Origin: Pseudomonadota bacterium | GTDB lineage: Bacteria; Pseudomonadota; Gammaproteobacteria; Steroidobacterales; Steroidobacteraceae | Direction of reading: 5' to 3' | Assembly (NCBI GenBank): GCA_021805275.1 | Contig: JAJZFQ010000032.1 | Coordinates: 1-27,536, forward strand | DNA: 27,536 nucleotides | In this document: piece by piece, positions 23,169-27,536 of the stretch | How positions within the stretch are numbered: the stretch's first letter is position 1 | Layout of the letters: every line of letters starts with the position of its first letter | Position numbers and translations under genes: made by a program | The notes under the pieces: model-generated | What the model was told of the DNA's origin: nothing | Database searches by the model: none | Seen by the model: the letters and a program-made list of their open reading frames with translations, nothing else

Positions 23169-24068
23169 GTGTCGAGCCTAACCGAATTACCGCAGATCCG
23201 GTACGAAGATCCGCTGGCGTGCATCAACTGGCAGGCGGTCGATCGCGAGTGTTGGTGGCTGCCGCCGCGGCTGCTCTCGCTCGCCGGTGTGCCGGAGTTC
23301 GAGCGACTGGACGAGAGGACGCGCCAGCGCCTCTCCCACCTCGAGTACGTGCACCTGCTTGAGGCGGGTCTGTGGCTCGAGTCGCAGTTCATGGCGCGTC
23401 TGGCGCGGCTTGCACACGGCTGTGCCGACGTCGATCGCAGCGCCCGCTTTCTGCATGAGCTGCGCGAGGAGGCCGGTCACAGCCTGATGTTCGTCGAGCT
23501 GCTCCAGCGCAGCGGCTTCGGCGTGTGCTCGCGGCGCGGACTCGGCATGCGCGCGGTCGACCTGCTGGGCGGCCTGCTCTCGAGCCGCTCGGCGCTGTTC
23601 TGGGCGATGGTGGTGATCGGCGAGGAGCTACCAGATCAACTGAATCGGCGGTTGCGGCGCGGCGTTGAGGAAGCGATCTTGAGCACCGTCGTCTATCGCA
23701 TCGCGGCGATTCATACGCGGGACGAGGCCATGCATTGCGCATTCGCGCGCGAACAATGCCGGCAGAGCGCCGCGCGCAGTCCTGCCTGGCAGCGCGCACT
23801 GCTCGCACCCGCACTGTCGGCCGCGATCGACCTGTATGCCCGCTATGTTTATTTTCCGTCGGTCGCAACGTATGCCCGTGCCGGACTTACTCCGACGCGC
23901 CAGTGGCGGGCGCTTGCGCTGGCCAATCCGAACCGTCGCGTGCAGGTGGCGCACATGCTGCGTCCGACGCTTGAGTTCCTCATTCGCAGCGGCTGGCGCG
24001 TGTCCAGCCGTTACTGCCCGGTGCGCGGAGCGTCACAGCACGCGGTCGGCACCCGGGATGACCCATGA
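23169..24068 (+). CDS. AurF-like diiron oxygenase
   Basis: AurF-type proteins are ferritin-like nonhaem diiron oxygenases, best known for N-oxygenation of arylamines in antibiotic synthesis. From the GTG at 23169 the 299-aa protein has candidate ligands Glu71 (WLESQF), Glu101-x-x-His104 (REEAGHS), a glutamate in IGEELPDQL (about 152-153) and Glu186-x-x-His189 (RDEAMH). This four-helix arrangement is typical. GAGGAG at 23157-23162 gives a strong ribosome-binding site and decides this start over the long upstream frame. It begins 26 bases from the divergent luciferase-like gene. No natural-product genes surround it, so the substrate is open. Confidence 0.85.
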   Translation: MSSLTELPQIRYEDPLACINWQAVDRECWWLPPRLLSLAGVPEFERLDERTRQRLSHLEYVHLLEAGLWLESQFMARLARLAHGCADVDRSARFLHELREEAGHSLMFVELLQRSGFGVCSRRGLGMRAVDLLGGLLSSRSALFWAMVVIGEELPDQLNRRLRRGVEEAILSTVVYRIAAIHTRDEAMHCAFAREQCRQSAARSPAWQRALLAPALSAAIDLYARYVYFPSVATYARAGLTPTRQWRALALANPNRRVQVAHMLRPTLEFLIRSGWRVSSRYCPVRGASQHAVGTRDDP

Positions 24069-24128
24069 TGCCACCTGGATCGATCTGACGTAGAGTGCGG
24101 TGTCCGGGGTATTGAGGAGCGCACGCTC

Positions 24129-25007
24129 GTGAAGGCATTAGCGCGCGAACTTGCGACGCAGCTCGGAGCGGCATGTTCTCTGGAACCGGGCCGTGAGGCG
24201 GCCGGTCGAGACATGCCGCGCTGTTCGCGCTGGCGGTGCGGGTCCGACTCGCTGTTCGTGAAGATGGCCGCGGCCGCGGCGGACGGGCAGTTGTCGGCTG
24301 AGGCGGCCGGTCTGCGCGAGCTCGCCCGTGCAGGGACGTTGCGCGTCCCTGCGGTGCGGGCGCAGGGCATTGCCGGCGGGTTCGCGTTTCTTGCGCTGGA
24401 GTGGATTGACGCGATGCCCGGCGACGATGCCGCCGAACGGCGGCTGGGTGAGGGTCTCGCGGCGCTGCACGCAGTACACGCCGGGCAGTTCGGATGGGGC
24501 ATGGATAACACGATCGGCCCGACCCCGCAGGGTAACGGCTGGTGCACGGAATGGAGCGTGTTCTGGCGGGAGCGGCGGTTGCGACCCCAGCTGGAACGGG
24601 CGGTGCGCAGCGGTTACGGCCGGCTGCTCGAAGAGGTCGGCGGCCGGCTGCTCGGTGCGGTCTCGGTGTTCCTCGCAGGCCACGCGTCGCAGCCGTCACT
24701 CCTGCACGGGGATCTGTGGGCAGGTAACTGGTGCGCCGACGGTGCCGGGCGGCCGGTGATTTTCGATCCAGCGGTCTATTACGGAGACCGCGAAACGGAT
24801 CTGGCGATGACGCGGCTGTTCGGAGGGTTCGGTCGGGCGTTCTACGAGGCTTACCTGCATGCGGCACCGCTGCCACCAGGCCATGAGATCCGCGCCGAGC
24901 TGTATAACCTGTACCACGTACTGAACCATGCAAATCTGTTCGGGGGAGGCTATCCGTCACGGGCTCGCTCGATGATGGATCGGCTCCTTGCACAGCTGTG
25001 CACGTGA
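24129..25007 (+). CDS. Fructosamine kinase-family protein
   Basis: Bacterial fructosamine/ketosamine kinases phosphorylate sugars bound to lysine or other amines, a repair step for glycation. The 292-aa protein contains LHGDLWAGNW with catalytic Asp195 and Asn200, and FDPAVYYGDRE with the metal-binding Asp213. An N-terminal lysine-containing segment is SLFVKMAAAA, and the QFGWGMDNTIGPTPQGNGW stretch is characteristic of this family. The GTG at 24129 has GAGGAG at 24114-24119. It follows the diiron oxygenase by 60 bases and could be cotranscribed with it. Confidence 0.9.
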   Translation: MKALARELATQLGAACSLEPGREAAGRDMPRCSRWRCGSDSLFVKMAAAAADGQLSAEAAGLRELARAGTLRVPAVRAQGIAGGFAFLALEWIDAMPGDDAAERRLGEGLAALHAVHAGQFGWGMDNTIGPTPQGNGWCTEWSVFWRERRLRPQLERAVRSGYGRLLEEVGGRLLGAVSVFLAGHASQPSLLHGDLWAGNWCADGAGRPVIFDPAVYYGDRETDLAMTRLFGGFGRAFYEAYLHAAPLPPGHEIRAELYNLYHVLNHANLFGGGYPSRARSMMDRLLAQLCT

Positions 25008-25096
25008 GTGAATTTTGTGATGCGAGACAGTGACGAACCGCTGCCGAATTGACATTTGTCAGCGCGGACGGCGTTTCGGGCGAATAGCATCTCGCC

Positions 25097-25297
25097 ATGG
25101 GCCCAAAGATTCCCTTGCACCCTGGCCATCCGGAGCGCATCTGCTGGGGCTGCGAAAAATACTGCCCGGCCGATGCCATGCGTTGCGGCAACGGAACGGA
25201 TCGGGCACAGCACCCGGTCGAACTCTGGGGCCCGGATTGGATGAATTTCGGCCTCGATGCGCAGGATCCGCCGCCGTCCAACGAATCGCATCGCTGA
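25097..25297 (+). CDS. DUF3079-family small cysteine-rich protein
   Basis: This 66-aa protein matches my memory of DUF3079: IPLHPGHPERICWGCEKYCPADAMRCGNGTDRAQHPVEL. The four cysteines (16, 19, 23, 30) in CX2CX3CX6C form suit a zinc or iron-sulfur site. No functional assignment is known to me. A simple ATG start without strong ribosome-binding site; the gene stands alone between the kinase and the tRNA. Confidence 0.85.
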   Translation: MGPKIPLHPGHPERICWGCEKYCPADAMRCGNGTDRAQHPVELWGPDWMNFGLDAQDPPPSNESHR

Positions 25298-25410
25298 GCG
25301 GCGCTCCAGTCTTTCCGTACGCCGCCCTGCGGCACGGACTCGTGCGTGACGCGAAGCTTGGCAAGCAGGTGACAGCTGGTGTAGCATTCTTGATCCTTCT
25401 GGTTCAGGAT

Positions 25411-25429
25411 GTCATTGAAATTCAATGAC
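25411..25429. promoter_or_regulatory. Perfect 9-bp inverted repeat with one central base
   Basis: GTCATTGAA, A, TTCAATGAC form an exact 19-base palindrome. A second palindrome GAGATAATCTC lies at 25435-25445. Both overlap the candidate promoter of the tRNA gene and could be operator sites of an unknown regulator. Confidence 0.45.
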
Positions 25430-25442
25430 TTATAGAGATAAT
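25415..25442 (+). promoter_or_regulatory. Candidate promoter for tRNA-Cys
   Basis: TTGAAA (25415-25420) and GATAAT (25437-25442) are separated by 16 bases, about 82 bases before the tRNA. A leader hairpin follows: TTCCCGG (25490-25496) and CCGGGAA (25505-25511) pair perfectly over an 8-base loop, perhaps a processing signal. Confidence 0.45.
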
Positions 25443-25524
25443 CTCAACCGGAAGGAATGGATGCCGGATGTTTGCCTGCATCGTCGTGGTTCCCGGCGTC
25501 CACTCCGGGAATGCTTTTGCTCGA

Positions 25525-25598
25525 GGCTAGGTGGCAGAGTGGTCATGCAGCGGCCTGCAAAGCCGTCTACGCCGGTTCGATTCCGACCCTAGCCTCCA
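25525..25598 (+). tRNA. tRNA-Cys (GCA)
   Basis: The 74-base gene folds as a full cloverleaf. The acceptor pairs GGCTAGG with CCTAGCC, discriminator U and encoded CCA at 25596-25598. The D-stem is GCA/TGC. The anticodon stem is GCGGC/GCCGT around loop CTGCAAA with anticodon GCA at 25557-25559. The T-arm is GCCGG-TTCGATT-CCGAC, with one C-A mismatch. The sequence resembles E. coli tRNA-Cys in D-loop, anticodon arm and UCCA end. Foreign-looking DNA follows it. Confidence 0.95.
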
Positions 25599-26019
25599 AA
25601 TAAGACAACGTGTTAGGTGCGTTTTCCTCGCCATCACGGCAACAAGAAAGCCCCGGTAAGCTACCGAGATGTGCTGATTGGCGCCTCGTTCAGGGTGTCA
25701 AAACGCGAGCGCGAGGTACCCGCGTGATGGCCGTCGGACGGGGATCGTCGGGCTAGGCCCGCCGTGACGGGTGCAGCATCGGCCGATGGCGGAAGGTCGT
25801 GAACGAAGCCGCCGTCCCAGGGACTGTTCTGCATAGGACCAGATATCCCGGCGTTCCTAGTGCTTAGCACGTGATCGACCAGGAACTGCAGGGCGGGAAT
25901 GCGAGCCGAGGGCGACATGAGCGGCCTGACGAAGCGCAGGCACAACCCCTCCGCATCCAAGGAGAGCGCGTCGGCGAATACTGCCTTCGGTGCCTACGTT
26001 TTCTCGGCTATGCCCAATC
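25599..26019. other. Gene-poor stretch after the tRNA
   Basis: No recognisable gene is present. A minus-strand frame, open from about 25993 to 25661, gives a protein-like stretch (GLCLRFVRPLMSPSARIPAL) without an ATG start or ribosome-binding site and without a family I know; it may be a remnant. A small hairpin CGGTA-AGC-TACCG lies near 25657-25669. No repeat of the tRNA 3' end was seen here. Confidence 0.4.
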
Positions 26020-26048
26020 TTGAACATCGAACACTATAACGCTATCAT
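26020..26048 (+). promoter_or_regulatory. Sigma-70 promoter of the toxin-antitoxin operon
   Basis: TTGAAC (26020-26025) and TATCAT (26043-26048) have an ideal 17-base spacer, 25 bases before the antitoxin ATG. The -10 box lies inside the palindromic operator, so bound antitoxin would shut off transcription. Confidence 0.65.
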
Positions 26049-26054
26049 GATAGC
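26041..26054. promoter_or_regulatory. Palindromic operator of the toxin-antitoxin operon
   Basis: GCTATCATGATAGC is a perfect 14-base palindrome that covers the -10 box. Ribbon-helix-helix antitoxins such as FitA bind palindromes of this kind in their own promoters and repress together with the toxin. Confidence 0.65.
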
Positions 26055-26072
26055 ATTCTTAGGGGGTGCCTA

Positions 26073-26321
26073 ATGGCGCAAATCATAGTCCGTCAATTGG
26101 AAGATGACGTTAAGGCCCGCCTGCAGCGCCGAGCGGACCGGCATGGACGCAGCATGGAAGCGGAGGTTCGTGACATCCTGCGTGCTGCGGCCAAGAACGA
26201 TGGTCGACCGTCCGGCGGGCTGGGTTCGCGTATCGCAGACCGGTTCCGCGGCCATGGTCTTGAGTCCGACCTTCCCGAGGTCCGCGGGCAGAGCCCCAAT
26301 CCGGCGGAATTTCACGATTGA
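26073..26321 (+). CDS. FitA-like ribbon-helix-helix antitoxin
   Basis: The 82-aa protein begins with a ribbon-helix-helix DNA-binding domain, AQIIVRQLEDDVKARLQRRADRHGRSMEAEVRDIL, as in FitA/VapB-type antitoxins. The strand residues come first and two helices follow. The tail (FRGHGLESDLPEVRGQSPNPAEFHD) would bind and inhibit the toxin. AGGGGG at 26061-26066 is the ribosome-binding site. Its stop overlaps the toxin start as TTGA, the usual coupling in such pairs. Confidence 0.92.
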   Translation: MAQIIVRQLEDDVKARLQRRADRHGRSMEAEVRDILRAAAKNDGRPSGGLGSRIADRFRGHGLESDLPEVRGQSPNPAEFHD

Positions 26322-26746
26322 TCATCCTGGATACCAACGTGCTCTCGGCGCTCATGCGAACCGAGCCCGAGGAACAGGTCGTACGCTGGCTTGACCGACA
26401 GCCAGCGGAGTCGGTGTGGACAACCAGTATCACCGTATTTGAGGCGCGTTTCGGCATCGCGTTGCTGCCGCAGGGTGGACGCAGGAGAACCCTAGAGCAA
26501 TCGTTCGCGCGAGTGCTGCACGAAGACCTGGAGAATCGCATACTGGACTTCGATAGCTCGGCGGCAGACGAAGCGGCAGCGCTCGCCGCGAACCGGCAGA
26601 AATCGGGACGCCCCGTCGATTTTCGCGATACACAGATTGCCGGGATCGCGCTCTCGCGTCACGCCACGATCGCCACGCGAAATGTCCGACATTTTCAGGG
26701 ACTGAAGGTCGCCATCGTTGACCCTTGGAAGGCTGGCGGACGCTGA
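26318..26746 (+). CDS. FitB/VapC-like PIN-domain toxin
   Basis: PIN toxins are magnesium-dependent ribonucleases that stop translation. The 142-aa protein has the acidic active-site residues Asp5 (MIILDTNVLS), Glu42 (TVFEAR) and Asp104 (DFRDTQIAGIA), and the late TRNVRHFQGLKVAIVDPW typical of FitB. The start is a TTG inside the antitoxin stop, giving lower initiation than the antitoxin. All key residues are intact, so the toxin should be functional. Confidence 0.93.
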   Translation: MIILDTNVLSALMRTEPEEQVVRWLDRQPAESVWTTSITVFEARFGIALLPQGGRRRTLEQSFARVLHEDLENRILDFDSSAADEAAALAANRQKSGRPVDFRDTQIAGIALSRHATIATRNVRHFQGLKVAIVDPWKAGGR

Positions 26747-26828
26747 GGAGCACACTTCTAGTCAATATCTCGGTGCACGCGGACCTAAGAAGTGCTCGGT
26801 CATCTTGGCATTGGCCAACTGTATTTCG

Positions 26829-27536
26829 CTAGTTCGAGACCGAGAGTCTCATGGTCTTGAAATCCATGGTCCATCGCTTGCCCTCACGGAATATGTTTGC
26901 TCCAATGACTCCATCCTTCGTTGCACTTGAGCGAGAGCTCACAATAACGTTCTTCATTACGACTCGACGCCTTCCTATGATGAGCGTCGCCTCCGGCAGG
27001 CGCAGTGCCCGGTGCTCCCTGACGACACCGCCTACACCACCGACATGCCATACGTAAGGTTTGGCGCCCGCAAAGAAGGTCGGCGCAACAGTCATTGCGT
27101 TTTTAGTAAATGTAGTGATGTTCGACCCAGTATCCAATTCCATGCGCAATAGGGCGCCGGATCCCGGAACATGCACCAGCACCAGCGGCGTGAGGCTGGA
27201 GAGCACCATGTTCGAGTGAGCGTCGTAATGACCTGCGGGCTTACTGCGTTGCACGTCGTAGAGAAGAGTGGGTGTACCAGAGTCAAGAATCTCAAGTCGT
27301 CCGAGAGTCATTAACACTGGCAAACCTATGATGGCGCTGATTTTGAGCGTATGTGGGATGGGCAGCTCAGAATCGGGCACTACGATGAACACGGCGTTCT
27401 TGAGCATTGCGTTGCCTATCTGCAGTCGTTTTGCGATGCCTAGTCGAATAGCAACTGCCCGCCGGGTCGAACTGCCGACCTTCGCCCGATGCCACAACAT
27501 TTTGATGCCGAAATGCGTCGCGACAGAAGCACTAAT
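26829..27536 (-). CDS. Retropepsin-like aspartic protease (5' partial)
   Basis: The frame remains open to the window edge: the codons upstream of the ATG at 27500 read ISASVATHFGIK, which looks like the region after the first active-site loop, so the N-terminus lies outside. The visible part has a second aspartic-protease motif LLRMELDTGSNITTF and a typical GVIGANIF segment near the end (ATKDGVIGANIFREGKRWTMDF). The combination suggests a bacterial retropepsin-like protease with two lobes. This region is clearly less GC-rich than the core, with a different codon choice, in line with acquisition. The substrate is unknown. Confidence 0.78.
   Translation of the reverse strand: MSASVATHFGIKMLWHRAKVGSSTRRAVAIRLGIAKRLQIGNAMLKNAVFIVVPDSELPIPHTLKISAIIGLPVLMTLGRLEILDSGTPTLLYDVQRSKPAGHYDAHSNMVLSSLTPLVLVHVPGSGALLRMELDTGSNITTFTKNAMTVAPTFFAGAKPYVWHVGGVGGVVREHRALRLPEATLIIGRRRVVMKNVIVSSRSSATKDGVIGANIFREGKRWTMDFKTMRLSVSN

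Noticed and set aside
25599..26019. Attachment-site repeat of the tRNA 3' end
   Set aside because: I looked for the CCTAGCC-TCCA end and the T-arm sequence downstream in the window and found no copy.
1..27536. CRISPR arrays, transposases or insertion sequence ends
   Set aside because: No regularly spaced repeats and no transposase-like protein were seen on either strand.

Overview
The window is GC-rich, densely packed bacterial DNA that looks like a chemolithotrophic sulfur oxidiser. Gammaproteobacteria (Acidiferrobacter/Ectothiorhodospira-like lineages) is my best guess, from overall gene style only. The core, about 6.4-22.1 kb, encodes the cytoplasmic sulfur-oxidising heterodisulfide-reductase-like pathway (sHdr) with its lipoate-binding protein and a dedicated lipoate-assembly set.

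Layout. 1-4.0 kb holds general genes: the end of an L,D-transpeptidase, an FtsH protease and a class II-type sirtuin (minus strand). 4.1-6.35 kb is an exported, internally duplicated M42-type peptidase. 9.08-6.41 kb (minus strand) is dsrE2-tusA-FadL/OmpP1-type porin-osmC. From a palindromic divergent promoter at 9.11-9.16 kb, fifteen plus-strand genes run to 22.08 kb: two LipS1/LipS2-type radical SAM proteins, lipoate-protein ligase sLpl(AB), a glutamine-amidotransferase-like protein lacking its nucleophile cysteine, DsrE3A, sHdrC1, B1, A, H, C2, B2, a four-cysteine helical protein, LbpA, an ArsR-family regulator (sHdrR type) and a geranylgeranyl-reductase-like flavoprotein (LipT type). Many neighbours share ATGA or GTGA stop/start overlaps, so the block is probably translated in a coupled way.

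How they fit together. TusA, DsrE2 and DsrE3A would pass sulfane sulfur as protein persulfides to the sHdr iron-sulfur/flavin complex. LbpA carries a lipoyl arm that takes part in the oxidation. The ligase attaches octanoate or a precursor, and the two radical SAM enzymes insert sulfur to make lipoyl-LbpA. The ArsR protein probably senses the sulfur state and acts on the 9.13-9.16 kb operator. This reading is inferred from families and gene order; pathway assignments come from published work on sHdr-LbpA organisms as I remember it.

Downstream are a luciferase-like monooxygenase and an AurF-type diiron oxygenase in a head-to-head pair, a fructosamine-kinase-family protein, a DUF3079 protein and tRNA-Cys(GCA). 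After the tRNA the DNA changes character: a 473-base stretch without a recognisable gene, a FitAB/VapBC-type toxin-antitoxin pair with a palindromic operator on its -10 box, and a visibly less GC-rich retropepsin-like protease cut by the window end. This tail looks like acquired DNA behind a tRNA, although no direct repeat of the tRNA end is visible here.
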